From: Anaerolineae bacterium
GTDB lineage: Bacteria; Chloroflexota; Anaerolineae; Aggregatilineales; Phototrophicaceae
DNA length: 64,000 nucleotides
Direction of reading: 5' to 3'
Assembly (NCBI GenBank): GCA_017303635.1
Contig: JAFLCG010000006.1
Location: 295,067 to 359,066 of the forward strand
The number at the start of each line of letters is the position of its first letter. The first letter of the stretch is position 1. Shown here piece after piece: positions 52,845 to 62,119 of the stretch. Position numbers and translations under genes: made by a program. Under the pieces are notes generated by a model that worked only from the letters and a program-made list of their open reading frames with translations, searched no databases and was not told where the DNA came from.

Positions 52845-55412
52845 ATGTCTACTTTACCCTATTGCTTTCAGACTGCTGTCTATAACTATATTCGCGCTAA
52901 TAAGGATGTCTTGCTACAAGCACCGCCCGGCGCGGGCAAGACGCAGGCAGCGCTCTCCCCCGGCTTGGATGGTTTATGGGATGCCGATAAAAACCATATT
53001 CGGGGACGTGACCCACAGAAAGTTCTGTACGCCGTCCCCATGCGGACGTTAGCCAAAAGTTTCTATCAGCAAAATTTATTCCCAACCAAAGGTCTGAGTG
53101 GAAAGCCGACCTGGACAAAAGGATGGCAGGCTATCTGGAATCCCACCATTCAAACCGGGGAGCAACCGGATGATCCCTTGCTGGAAGGGCGTGTGATCTT
53201 CCTGACGGTCGATCAACTGCTGGCGAGTTTCCTCACCCTGCCCTACGGCCTGCCGCGACGCCTGGACAACATCAACGCCGGGGCGCTGATCGGCAGTTAC
53301 CTGATCTTCGACGAGTTCCACCTGTATCCCACCAATCAAATGATGCTGACGGTGCTGGCGCTCTGCCGGATGTTGAAGGGCATCAGCCGCTTCATCCTGA
53401 TGAGCGCCACTTTTTCGGCACGGTTCCTGAAAGCGATTGCCGAGATCTTAAAAGCCGAGACGGTAGTGGATGAACCGGGGCTGAACCTGTTCGCGGATGT
53501 GACCAACATCCAGAGCCAGCAGCGCACCTGGCAGGCGATGGAAGGCCCACTGACAGCGGATGTGGTTCAGCGGCGGATGGGTCAGCGGACGCTGGTCATC
53601 TGCAATCAGGTCGAGAGGGCGCAAGTGTTGTATGAAGACTTGAGAGCCAGCCTGCCCGTCGGGGTGGATTGCACCCTGCTGCATTCGCAATTCTATCGGG
53701 CAGATCGACAGGCGCACGAGACCTATCTGACTCGCGAGTCCTTTGAGCAAAACAGCCGTCCGCAGATGATTGTCTCGACGCAGGTGGTGGAGGTGGGTCT
53801 GGACCTCAGCGCGGATGCCCTGCTGACCGAGTGCGCCCCGGCTGCCAGCCTGATCCAGCGGGCAGGACGTTGCGCCCGGCGGAAAAACGAACGCGGCAAT
53901 GTGTATGTGTTCCAACCGCTGGACGCCGATGGCAACGTGAATTACCTGCCATATGGTACTCCCAAAAGCAAAACACAGGACAAAAACGAACCCGATGATA
54001 GCTTGCTGGATACCTGCCAGCGCACTTGGGAGGCGCTAAACACCTACCAATTCCAGCGCCAGGTGATCGATTACCGGGGCGAGCAGAAGCTCATCGACCA
54101 GGCACACGGGGCGGCGGATGAAGCCTTTGTCGATGGGTTGGAAGCCCGGATTGAGAAGCGTATAGAGGAGATCACGACCTGCCTGGCGAACCGGGATGAC
54201 GGCTACTTGAGCCAAATGATCCGCACTCAATCCAGTGTGCCGTTATTCATTGATGCTGATCCGAACGCAGACGATACACTGACCCGCAACCCACACCAAC
54301 GCGAGTCGTTCGGGGTCTCACGCGGGCGGTTGTATCGGTACTTCAAGACGCTGGAGGAGTCGCCGCCAGCGATTGAGGCCGAGTTCTGGCTGATGGGATG
54401 TACCGGGCAGCCGATTGATCTGGAGACTGAAGCCGATAACTTCGAGCCGCCCAAATACAAATGGTGTCCCATCCAGAGCGCCACTGACCTGTATAAATAT
54501 CGCTGGTTTGTGGCGCACCCGCAGATCATCACCTACACGGCGACGGGCGGGCTGCGCTTCCAGGTGCCAGAAGCGGCTGCACCGGCTAGCGCATCGCCAA
54601 TGGGCAAACCCCGGTCATACGACTACAAACCGTATGTAGCCGATACCTATTTACAGCATTTGACGGGGTTGTATTTGGCGACCTATGACCGGGATCACGG
54701 CAGTCATATCCGATTGGCACATGAAGCCGCCTATGGGTTGAACGGACTGTGTGAACAGTTGGGCTTCACGGCAGCACAGGGCGAACGACTGCTGCGTCTG
54801 ACTCTGGCGCTGCACGATGTGGGCAAGCTCAACCAGCCCTGGCAGGCCTGGGCGGCAGCCTGGCAGGAGTCTTACGCACAGAGTGGGCTACCGCCGACGG
54901 TGACGGTTGCTGATGGGCCGCTGGCGCACACCGATTATGACCGGCGCGACAAAGCCCAAGAAGATTTGAAAAAGTCTTTCAAACACGCGCCACGAGGGAC
55001 GCACGCCGTCGAAAGCGCAGAGGCTTCGCTGGCGATCATTCAGGATGCCTGTCGGGGGAATGAACAGCAGATAGCGGTCGTCCTCAGCAGCATCATGCGG
55101 CACCACACTCCGGAGGCCGATCAGTGCGGGGCGTTTCAGTTGGCGGCTGGCGCGGAGACCGCCATTACTGAGGTGCTGCGGCAGTTCGGTTTTGAGGCAG
55201 AAGCTGACTACTGGAGCCAGATGGTCAAGCGGCAATTCAAGCAGTCGGGCAAGTCTGTTCAGCGCAGCTCTGGGGATGTTGCGGCGCGCTATAGCGGATG
55301 GAACGCGGCGCTCCTGCATTACCTGTTCATCCGGGTGCTGCGGTTGGCTGACCAGCGTTCCGGGGAATACTGGCACCGGTACGGTCAATTGACAGTCAAG
55401 GAGGTGAAGTAA
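52845..55412 (+). CDS. cas3: CRISPR-associated helicase-nuclease Cas3, HD domain at the C-terminus
   Basis: Cas3 unwinds and degrades target DNA after Cascade binding. The helicase comes first: Walker A QAPPGAGKTQAA (about residue 25-36), DEFH box YLIFDEFHLYP, motif III LMSATFSAR, motif VI LIQRAGRCARR. The HD nuclease is at residues about 600-780: His in IRLAHEAAYGL, HD pair TLALHDVGKLNQPW and SSIMRHHTPEA. Most type I Cas3 have HD at the N-terminus, so this order is unusual. The first ATG is 52845; a TTG at 52836 is the alternative. Its stop overlaps the cas8 start (TAATG). Confidence 0.93.
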   Translation: MSTLPYCFQTAVYNYIRANKDVLLQAPPGAGKTQAALSPGLDGLWDADKNHIRGRDPQKVLYAVPMRTLAKSFYQQNLFPTKGLSGKPTWTKGWQAIWNPTIQTGEQPDDPLLEGRVIFLTVDQLLASFLTLPYGLPRRLDNINAGALIGSYLIFDEFHLYPTNQMMLTVLALCRMLKGISRFILMSATFSARFLKAIAEILKAETVVDEPGLNLFADVTNIQSQQRTWQAMEGPLTADVVQRRMGQRTLVICNQVERAQVLYEDLRASLPVGVDCTLLHSQFYRADRQAHETYLTRESFEQNSRPQMIVSTQVVEVGLDLSADALLTECAPAASLIQRAGRCARRKNERGNVYVFQPLDADGNVNYLPYGTPKSKTQDKNEPDDSLLDTCQRTWEALNTYQFQRQVIDYRGEQKLIDQAHGAADEAFVDGLEARIEKRIEEITTCLANRDDGYLSQMIRTQSSVPLFIDADPNADDTLTRNPHQRESFGVSRGRLYRYFKTLEESPPAIEAEFWLMGCTGQPIDLETEADNFEPPKYKWCPIQSATDLYKYRWFVAHPQIITYTATGGLRFQVPEAAAPASASPMGKPRSYDYKPYVADTYLQHLTGLYLATYDRDHGSHIRLAHEAAYGLNGLCEQLGFTAAQGERLLRLTLALHDVGKLNQPWQAWAAAWQESYAQSGLPPTVTVADGPLAHTDYDRRDKAQEDLKKSFKHAPRGTHAVESAEASLAIIQDACRGNEQQIAVVLSSIMRHHTPEADQCGAFQLAAGAETAITEVLRQFGFEAEADYWSQMVKRQFKQSGKSVQRSSGDVAARYSGWNAALLHYLFIRVLRLADQRSGEYWHRYGQLTVKEVK

Positions 55413-57238
55413 TGCAGTTATTCGTCGAAAAAGACACCGATCTGATGCGTTCCACATTCATCGCTGTGGGGGTGGCAGCACTGTATGAGCAATTGGCCCC
55501 AGCCGGGATGGGCAAAGCGGTACGGCTAGTGGATGCAGGCAGTACCTACGTCATTGATGTGCCGTATGAGCGAGAGCAAGCCGCTGATTATCTGGCACGG
55601 CGGGGAGGCCGCTTGCCCACCCTGATCCCGGCACTGAAGAAAAAGTTCTCATCAGGGGACATGAAGGAGCTAGAAAAAGACCCCGTCAGTACCATCCGGT
55701 TCAAATATGTGCCGCAGGGATTCCCGGAATCAAGCGTCATCGATTACGAATCTCAACAAATACTGGCGAGCGAGAACCGCAAACAAAAAAAGGGTGAGCG
55801 GGTCGAAGGGCAGACCGAGGCGGTTCACCCGGATTATCCGGTGTGGGCGCACCTGTGTTCCTACTTTGGCAAAGGCTCGGCGATGCGGGTGGGCTACCCG
55901 GCAGTGTTGCATGGCTGGCAGGCTCACAACGGGGAACCAGCCCAGGCGCTGCTGGACTTGATCGGCTGGCTATACAGCAATTACCCAAATCCGGTGGCAG
56001 AGGCCCGGCAACACTGGAAAGAGTCCATCTTGCCGGGGCTGGAGTACGCCGATTATGACCTACTGACCGATGTCAGTTCGATGGCGGTGATTTCACCTTC
56101 CACCAGCAAAGGTTCGTTCAGTAGCAGTGTGGGCAGCAAGCTGACTGAAAATACCCCGGAAGAATTCTGGGCCGTGATTTACTTGGCGTTTGCCGGATAT
56201 ATGCTGACCGGGATGCCCTTCACCCTGGGTACGGATGTGCTGACTTACTACCCGCTGCCGGTCAACATCGGCTTAAGTCAACTGCGGTCGCAGATGGCAG
56301 CCTATCGCAAGTCGGAAGAAGGGCGATCACTCTATCGCTATTCCGGGTTGATGCCCCGCGCCCGGCTGGATGCCCTCCAGCACATCCGCTACTACCAGGG
56401 GATAGCCCGACACATCCGGGAAAACCTGCCCGAATATGAAGGTGACAAACGGATGGACTCAATCGGAGGGCTGGTCGGGTACTACTACAAGGACATCGGC
56501 GGGACACAAATCCCGTTTGACGAGACCACCTTTGCTCGATCTGACTGGGCGCAAGGTGATCTGGGTGCGGAGCAGTTAGCGGCTATCGAACGACTGCTGG
56601 ACGCGCATTATGAACTGGTGAATAGCATTCGGGGGCGACCACCCAAAGGCGATTACACCAGCGATGAATTGACCGTCATCCATGCTTATCGGCGCTACAT
56701 CACACTGGGCGGTGCTGAAGATTGGGTGGCCTTCGCCATCGCCCATACCCGCTACTGGTTCAGCCATGTGACCGAACGCCCCTGGCTGGCTTATCCCAAT
56801 GCCCAGTTACACATTGATGTATTCAAGGAGACTCTCATGACCCTGCAGTATGACAAGATCGACTACGGCCCGATTCTGGATACCCCCGGTTTCCAGAACA
56901 TCGCCACTGCCATCCGCGCCTGTACGGTGCTAGCCCGTTACCGCAAGGATGTGAAAAAGGACAGCTTTCCCTTCAAGGTGCGGCACGGCCTTGGAGATGA
57001 CCTGCTGCGCCATGCTCATGCTCCGGCGGACTTCATCACGGATCTCACTACTTTTCTCCACGATTACGCCCGCGAGAGCAGTAGTGTACAGGCGGATACC
57101 GGAGAAACCCGCCCATTTGTTAGCGATGCTGATATAGGCCAGATCGTTGAGCTGATCGCCCTGTATGGCTCCAAAGTGGTGGCGCAACTGCTGGTGGCAA
57201 CCGGATATGCCTCAGCCTATCGCCCGAAAGCGGAGTGA
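55412..57238 (+). CDS. Type I CRISPR large subunit Cas8 family (Cas8a1/Csx13-like)
   Basis: A 608-residue protein whose position after cas3 and before cas7 and size fit the Cascade large subunit, which recognises the PAM and foreign DNA. No short signature motif is certain; the C-terminal third (about residues 480-600, YDKIDYGPILDTPGFQNIATAIR through LHDYARESS) is a helical segment that could be a fused small-subunit function. The ATG has a near-perfect AAGGAGGTGA five bases upstream. The Csx13/Myxan assignment is inference from neighbours and general resemblance. Confidence 0.7.
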   Translation: MQLFVEKDTDLMRSTFIAVGVAALYEQLAPAGMGKAVRLVDAGSTYVIDVPYEREQAADYLARRGGRLPTLIPALKKKFSSGDMKELEKDPVSTIRFKYVPQGFPESSVIDYESQQILASENRKQKKGERVEGQTEAVHPDYPVWAHLCSYFGKGSAMRVGYPAVLHGWQAHNGEPAQALLDLIGWLYSNYPNPVAEARQHWKESILPGLEYADYDLLTDVSSMAVISPSTSKGSFSSSVGSKLTENTPEEFWAVIYLAFAGYMLTGMPFTLGTDVLTYYPLPVNIGLSQLRSQMAAYRKSEEGRSLYRYSGLMPRARLDALQHIRYYQGIARHIRENLPEYEGDKRMDSIGGLVGYYYKDIGGTQIPFDETTFARSDWAQGDLGAEQLAAIERLLDAHYELVNSIRGRPPKGDYTSDELTVIHAYRRYITLGGAEDWVAFAIAHTRYWFSHVTERPWLAYPNAQLHIDVFKETLMTLQYDKIDYGPILDTPGFQNIATAIRACTVLARYRKDVKKDSFPFKVRHGLGDDLLRHAHAPADFITDLTTFLHDYARESSSVQADTGETRPFVSDADIGQIVELIALYGSKVVAQLLVATGYASAYRPKAE

Positions 57239-57339
57239 GGCCAACACACATCCCGAAGGCAGTATCCGATTATGTTTTGTGTTCGTGCAAGACCGATTTC
57301 GCCATGTTCGATGAGTAGTCGTAAAGGATCAAGTGCATC

Positions 57340-58377
57340 ATGACCATTATCAAATCCGTATCCATTGCCGCCCGCGTCGTGCTGGAGATGCACGCCCTCA
57401 ACAACGAAGGCAACGAAAGCAACCGCCTGATGACACGGCAGGTGGGCATAGTCACGCCCGTCTATGATGAAGCGCAACCCGGAGGGCCAGTGGGGTATGA
57501 GAAGGCGGTGGTCAACGCTATCTCCGGGGATATGAACAAGCACATGTTCGCGGATGCCTTCCGGCATATCGCGCTGGAAGCCGGTATGCCGCTGTGCGAC
57601 GCTTGCAAGGCGCTCGATCCAGCCCGGATGATGGGCAACCCGGACTTTAGGGAATACATCGCCAAGAAACCGCCGGTCAATGAGGTGATTGACCGCTTGA
57701 TCGGCTGTGCAGTCGATGATGTTTGCGGAATTATGGTCACGGGCGAAGGGACATCGGTGAAGCGCAAGTCTGCCATTGAGTTCGGCTGGACGGTCGGCTT
57801 ACCCAACGCGAACGAGGTGCAGGAATTCATCCATGCCCGCCACGCCATCACCCGTCTGACGCGGACGAAAGCCACCCGTGACTCAGATAAGGGCGTGAAG
57901 GATCAGGCGCAGAATGAGAAGCAGCAAAACATCGGGCAGATGATCTTCAACCGCCCGGCATCTTCTGGGGTGTATGCGTTTGTCGCACATCTGGATGCCT
58001 GCGCGATTGGTTTCAACGATGCCAGTCAGAATTACCCAATTGATAAAGTGCAGCGGCTGGGCAGATTGCGGGCGGCGCTGCTGGCACTGGGGCAGGTGCT
58101 GCTCCAACCAAAGGGGGCGCTGACTTCGACCCAAATGCCGCATGTGGTCGATGTGCAGGGGTTCGTCAGCCTATCGCAATCGGCAGCGGCGGCACCGCTC
58201 ATCAGCCCGCTGACCGATAACTTCATCGAGCGGGGGTTGGGCGTCGGGGAGATGCTCAACCGCTTGCACGGTCAGCACGCCGTTCAGGTACAGTCCTTTG
58301 CCGGGGCGCAGGGTTTGCTGGAATCCATTGATTGGAGTTTGGCAGACGCCGCACCGGGCGTCTACCGGGAGGGTTAG
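57340..58377 (+). CDS. cas7: Type I CRISPR backbone protein Cas7 (DevR/Csa2-like)
   Basis: A 345-residue RAMP that polymerises along the crRNA in Cascade. The start is VSIAARVVLEMHALNNEGNE, a typical DevR/Csa2 opening; RKSAIEFGWTVGLPNA and SSGVYAFVAHLDACAIGF are conserved in the group. It begins 101 bp after cas8 with AAAGGA upstream and ends 3 bp before cas5, so the two are tightly coupled. Confidence 0.9.
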   Translation: MTIIKSVSIAARVVLEMHALNNEGNESNRLMTRQVGIVTPVYDEAQPGGPVGYEKAVVNAISGDMNKHMFADAFRHIALEAGMPLCDACKALDPARMMGNPDFREYIAKKPPVNEVIDRLIGCAVDDVCGIMVTGEGTSVKRKSAIEFGWTVGLPNANEVQEFIHARHAITRLTRTKATRDSDKGVKDQAQNEKQQNIGQMIFNRPASSGVYAFVAHLDACAIGFNDASQNYPIDKVQRLGRLRAALLALGQVLLQPKGALTSTQMPHVVDVQGFVSLSQSAAAAPLISPLTDNFIERGLGVGEMLNRLHGQHAVQVQSFAGAQGLLESIDWSLADAAPGVYREG

Positions 58378-58380
58378 GCG

Positions 58381-59073
58381 ATGTGGGGCTATCTCGCGTT
58401 TGAACCAGCTGCAGCCTTCAGCCTGCGGCCTTCCAACACCACCGCAAACGGGGGCAAATCGCTAGTTTGCCCGACCCCCTACGCCATTAAGATGGCACTC
58501 CTGGATCGACTGATCCGCTTGTATGGGGTGGAGTCGATGGAGGCGCTGTTCCCGGTAGTGCGGGATAAGGTGATCTATTTGCGTCCAGCACTGGCGACGG
58601 CAGTCAACCGGACGTTTCAGAAGGTGCTGCGCGGGTGGGACGGCAAAGCGGGCGAGTGGACACCGACCATTGCCCAGCGCGAATATTGCTTTCAGGCGGG
58701 CGCGTTGACGCTGGCGATCAATCTGGACGCAGATCAAGGGGTGAATGCCGCCATTCTCGACGCCTTCACCGCCATCAATTACTTTGGGCGGCGGGGGAGC
58801 TTCCTCCAGTTGATCGACTGGATGCAGGAGGAAAGCTCACCGGAGGGGCGGTCGGGGTTCGTAAACCTGTGCCAGGCATCCGGGCGGTTGATGAGCGGGG
58901 GCTTTTTGCAGCGGATGGATAACATGCGGGCGGATGCAACCTTCGATGAGATCTCCATCTTCAGCCCGCGTGGGGACGGTGGACGCGAGAGTTACACGGT
59001 GATCCTGCCGTATCAACTACGGCATCATGGTTTCAACCATACCATCTACGCGCTGCCGGAGGGACGAGAATGA
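58381..59073 (+). CDS. cas5: CRISPR-associated protein Cas5
   Basis: A 230-residue RAMP that caps the crRNA 5' handle in Cascade. The N-terminus has the Cas5 pattern: FEPAAAFSLRPSNTTANGGK then SLVCPTPYAIKMALLDRLIR. FGRRGSFLQLIDWM is in the usual central region. GGGAGG is eight bases upstream of the start. It overlaps cas6 by 4 bp. Confidence 0.88.
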   Translation: MWGYLAFEPAAAFSLRPSNTTANGGKSLVCPTPYAIKMALLDRLIRLYGVESMEALFPVVRDKVIYLRPALATAVNRTFQKVLRGWDGKAGEWTPTIAQREYCFQAGALTLAINLDADQGVNAAILDAFTAINYFGRRGSFLQLIDWMQEESSPEGRSGFVNLCQASGRLMSGGFLQRMDNMRADATFDEISIFSPRGDGGRESYTVILPYQLRHHGFNHTIYALPEGRE

Positions 59074-59993
59074 TCCCCATCACCCTGCTGGAGTGTGATC
59101 TGCTGGCAGAAGGCTGGCTCGACCTGGGTCCGAATCCGGGTTCCAGCCTGCGGGGGGCGTTGTATGAGGCGCTGGCTGCCATGTACGACAGTGGCGATGA
59201 GGTGCGCTCCCGACATGATGTGGATGTCAACCCAGTAGCCTGGCTGCTGCGGCTGGAAGATACCGAGACGAGCGGGGGACGGGATGTCCCCCGCCCATTG
59301 GCGCTGCGCCCACCCCTGCAACCGGCGGGCGATCGTTTGACGCTGGGGCTAACCTTCTACGGGTGCGGGATCGATACCGCGCCGATGGTCATCTCGGCGG
59401 TGGGCGCAATGGGGCAAATCGGGATGGGGCGCGGGAGGCGGCGGGCGCGGCTGGACGCGGTGCGGGCAGTGGATCCGCTGACGCGGCAAGCAACTCTCCT
59501 GATGGATGCGGCGGGTCAGGCGGTGGCAGAGATTCCAGCGCCACCAGGCAAAACGGCATGGGAAGCAATTGCGGCAGCGTTGGCCCAGGATCTGCTGACG
59601 GTGCGCTTTTTGACACCGACACGCATCATTCGGGAAGATCGACTGTGCCATCAGCCAGTCTTTGTGGCCTGGTTCCAACGTTTGCTGGAACGGGTGCGGT
59701 TGTTGAGCGAAGCCTACGCCGAGCCGGTGTGGGTGCCGTTCCGGGAGTTGCTGGATCAGGCGCGGGCGGTCGAACTGGTGGAGGATCGCACACGCTGGGT
59801 AGAGATGTGGTCGCATTCCCGGCGGGACGGCACGGATAAACCGACCAGCGGTTTCCGGGGGGAGGCAGTGTACCGGGGAAACTTCCGGGCACTACTTCCC
59901 TGGTTGCTGCTTGGGCAGGCGACGCAGGTGGGCAAGAATACGATCAAGGGCGCGGGCTGGTATGAGATCGTCTCGGCTTGGCGAGATGAGTAG
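59070..59993 (+). CDS. cas6: CRISPR RNA endoribonuclease Cas6
   Basis: Cas6 cuts the pre-crRNA in each repeat. The 307-residue protein is of the large Cas6 group: FLTPTRIIREDRLCHQPVF matches the C-terminal RAMP start, and the Gly-rich loop LLLGQATQVGKNTIKGAGWYEI ends the protein, as expected. The N-terminal half shows GSSLRGALYEALAAMYD. With the repeat stem GCCC/GGGC, cutting after the GGGC would leave the 8-nt handle ACTGAAAC. GGAGGGA lies seven bases upstream of the start. Confidence 0.88.
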   Translation: MIPITLLECDLLAEGWLDLGPNPGSSLRGALYEALAAMYDSGDEVRSRHDVDVNPVAWLLRLEDTETSGGRDVPRPLALRPPLQPAGDRLTLGLTFYGCGIDTAPMVISAVGAMGQIGMGRGRRRARLDAVRAVDPLTRQATLLMDAAGQAVAEIPAPPGKTAWEAIAAALAQDLLTVRFLTPTRIIREDRLCHQPVFVAWFQRLLERVRLLSEAYAEPVWVPFRELLDQARAVELVEDRTRWVEMWSHSRRDGTDKPTSGFRGEAVYRGNFRALLPWLLLGQATQVGKNTIKGAGWYEIVSAWRDE

Positions 59994-60095
59994 CACATAG
60001 CGCGTTTACCGCAGTCGCGTAAATAGACATCGATTGACCGATCAGCTTCGGCACAAGGCCGAGGGTGTAATTTGACGTTGCAAGGTGGTGGCGAG

Positions 60096-61106
60096 ATGGC
60101 AATCATCGAAGAACTGGTGGTGGCAGATTACGGGGCATTTCTGGGGCTGCGTGGGGAGAGACTGCGGCTGGAGGTGAAGGACAAAGCGGCAGTGGATGCA
60201 CCGATATTGCATTTGCGCGGAGTCCACATTTTGACACGCTCTGCCAGCTTGAGCGCGGCAGCGGTGGCGGCCTGCTGTGAGGCCGGGATACCGATCCATT
60301 TCATCGACTCCATCGAGGGGAATTACGCCAGTTTGCTCTCCAACAAACTGACGACGGTGGTAACAACTCGCCGGGCACAACTGGATGCGCTGAATACTCC
60401 GCTGGGGGTGGCAATCGGGCTGGAACTGGCGGCGGGTAAGATTCGGTCGCAGGCGGTCAATCTGCGCTACCTGGGACGGAGGGCGGAGGGTGAACTTAGG
60501 ACGGTCCTGCACCAATGCGAGTGCGACCTACTGGCCTATTCAGATGAGCTGGCAAGACAGAGGGCGGAGAATATCGAGGTAGTGCGGGGACAATTGATGG
60601 GCATCGAGGGTTACAGCGCTCGGTTGTACTGGGAAGCGATTGGCAGCCTGTTCCCATCTGAGTACGGTTGGTCGGGGCGGACAGGCCGCCACGCCAGTGA
60701 CCCGCTGAACGCGCTGTTGAACTATGGCTATGGAATCCTGTATGGCGAGGTGCAGAGTGCCCTGGTGATCGCCGGGTTGGAACCGTATGCGGGTCTCATC
60801 CACACCGACCGCCCCGGTAAGCCGAGCCTGACGTGTGACTTGATCGAAGAATTTCGTGCGCCGGTGGTTGACCGGACGGTGATCGGGCTGGCGGGGCGGC
60901 ATTTTGAGGTGCGGTTTGAGGCGGATGGGCGGATGGAACGGGAGACGCGCAAAGCCTTCGCAGAACACATCCTCTCGCGGCTAGATGCCCAGGGGCCTTA
61001 CAACGGCAAACGTTACACGCTGCGCTCGATCATCCAGAAGCAGGCACGGCGGTTGGCGGCAGCCTTTCGGGGGGAAGCGACCTATGAGAGCTACCGAGGG
61101 GGATAA
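60096..61106 (+). CDS. cas1: CRISPR-associated endonuclease/integrase Cas1
   Basis: Cas1 with Cas2 inserts new spacers. Of the 336 residues, the metal-binding set is visible: Glu in LMGIEGYSARLYWEAI, His in PYAGLIHTDRPGKPS and the Asp/Glu in TCDLIEEFR. The N-terminal part (VVADYGAFLGLRGERLRL, SRSASLS-type loop) is normal. I chose the ATG at 60096 with AAGGTGG upstream; a TTG at 60072 would add 8 residues. Its stop overlaps the cas2 start. Confidence 0.95.
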   Translation: MAIIEELVVADYGAFLGLRGERLRLEVKDKAAVDAPILHLRGVHILTRSASLSAAAVAACCEAGIPIHFIDSIEGNYASLLSNKLTTVVTTRRAQLDALNTPLGVAIGLELAAGKIRSQAVNLRYLGRRAEGELRTVLHQCECDLLAYSDELARQRAENIEVVRGQLMGIEGYSARLYWEAIGSLFPSEYGWSGRTGRHASDPLNALLNYGYGILYGEVQSALVIAGLEPYAGLIHTDRPGKPSLTCDLIEEFRAPVVDRTVIGLAGRHFEVRFEADGRMERETRKAFAEHILSRLDAQGPYNGKRYTLRSIIQKQARRLAAAFRGEATYESYRGG

Positions 61107-61372
61107 TGGATCGGCTCCAGGTGATTGTGACCTATGACATCAGTGCAGATAAAGCCCGCCACAAGGTGAGCGAATGCTGCCTGGATTACGGGCTGGACCG
61201 GACCCAGTACAGCGTGTTCAGCGGGCAACTCAAGCCGACGCACATCCGGGCACTGGCGAAGCAACTGGAGGCACTCATCGAAGAAGGCCATATCCTCATC
61301 ATCCCGATTGCGCGGAACGACTGGGAACGGCGGCAGGAAATTGGAAAGGAGATCAGCCATGACGATGAGTAA
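61106..61372 (+). CDS. cas2: CRISPR-associated protein Cas2
   Basis: An 88-residue ferredoxin-like protein starting MDRLQVIVTYDISADKARHK, in which the first-strand Asp is conserved. SVFSGQLKPTHIRALAKQL and ILIIPI are typical. It forms the dimeric core of the Cas1-Cas2 integrase. It overlaps both neighbours (1 bp with cas1 by TAATG, 14 bp with cas4). Confidence 0.95.
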   Translation: MDRLQVIVTYDISADKARHKVSECCLDYGLDRTQYSVFSGQLKPTHIRALAKQLEALIEEGHILIIPIARNDWERRQEIGKEISHDDE

Positions 61373-61943
61373 TACCGATGACTACCTGCGGATCAACGAA
61401 TTGAAGAATTACCTATACTGCCCGCGCATCAGCTATTACGGGTTGTGTCTGCGGCTGGACCGAGAGACGCACCTTTCCAGCGGGGGAATCCGGGCAGAGG
61501 CCAGCACCAAGGAGAAGATGAAGAGGCGCAAAGGAGCGTTGCACGCCATCCACGCAGGCGAAAGGGAGTTCGATGTGTTGGTGGTGCATGAGGGTTTGCG
61601 GCTGATCGGGCGGCTGGATGAAGTGGTGCGGACTGCCGAGGGGGTATATCTAGTAGACTACAAAGATACGGACAAAGATTACGGGTACTGGGGGGTGCAG
61701 ATGATGGCTTACCGACTGGGGATGGAAGCCAGCGGGGAACAAGTGCTAGGAAGTTCCATCTACAGCATCCCCAAGCAAAGCTACACCGAAGTGAAGCCGA
61801 CCAGTCGGCAGCGGCAACAACTGGAAGAGGCGGTGCAGGCGCTGGCGCAGATGGTAGCAATGGAACGCTGCCCAGCGGCGACCGATCACTGCGGCAAATG
61901 CCAGAGCTGCCAGTATGCGCGCTTCTGTAATGATGTGTTTTGA
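61359..61943 (+). CDS. cas4: CRISPR-associated exonuclease Cas4
   Basis: A RecB-like nuclease with a 4Fe-4S cluster: Cys in NYLYCPRISYYG and the C-terminal HCGKCQSCQYARFC. The nuclease residues are in GRLDEVV, YLVDYKDTDKD and GVQMMAYRLG (QxxxY motif). It trims prespacers and helps choose PAM-containing spacers. The ATG at 61359 with AAAGGAG seven bases upstream gives 194 residues. It is the last gene of the cas operon. Confidence 0.93.
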   Translation: MTMSNTDDYLRINELKNYLYCPRISYYGLCLRLDRETHLSSGGIRAEASTKEKMKRRKGALHAIHAGEREFDVLVVHEGLRLIGRLDEVVRTAEGVYLVDYKDTDKDYGYWGVQMMAYRLGMEASGEQVLGSSIYSIPKQSYTEVKPTSRQRQQLEEAVQALAQMVAMERCPAATDHCGKCQSCQYARFCNDVF

Positions 61944-61945
61944 GC

Positions 61946-61994
61946 GAATCTGAAACTCAACTGGTTTGGCTGACACGAATCGAGTTTCAGATTC
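61946..61994 (+). promoter_or_regulatory. Hairpin downstream of cas4
   Basis: GAATCTGAAACTC (61946-61958) and GAGTTTCAGATTC (61982-61994) are exact 13-bp inverted copies around a 23-nt loop, starting 2 bp after the cas4 stop. It may end or protect the cas mRNA; there is no T-run. Confidence 0.5.
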
Positions 61995-62045
61995 AGGAGC
62001 GAGAATCAGTGGATTGTAGTGCAACCGGCGCGATTCACGACCGAC

Positions 62046-62091
62046 AAAACGGGTGCAGGGTGCAGTTTTCTGCACTGGCTGCACCCGTTTT
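62046..62091. terminator. Strong double hairpin in the CRISPR leader
   Basis: AAAACGGGTGCAG (62046-62058) pairs exactly with CTGCACCCGTTTT (62079-62091). Inside is GTGCAG-TTTT-CTGCAC (62060-62075). The T-run end on both strands makes it a bidirectional terminator that would isolate the array promoter from cas transcription. Confidence 0.75.
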
Positions 62092-62101
62092 GACCTATTT
62101 G

Positions 62102-62110
62102 TGCTAGAAT
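62102..62110 (+). promoter_or_regulatory. Extended -10 promoter of the CRISPR array
   Basis: TGCTAGAAT combines the TGn extension with a -10 hexamer TAGAAT. The predicted start is near 62117, 3 bp before the first repeat. No -35 box at the usual distance, as is common for extended -10 promoters; TTGACC at 62090-62095 is too close (9 bp). Confidence 0.6.
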
Positions 62111-62119
62111 CCATACAGG

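Noticed and set aside
62090..62110. TTGACC and TAGAAT as a normal -35/-10 pair
   Set aside because: The spacer is only 9 bp; the extended -10 is the better reading.
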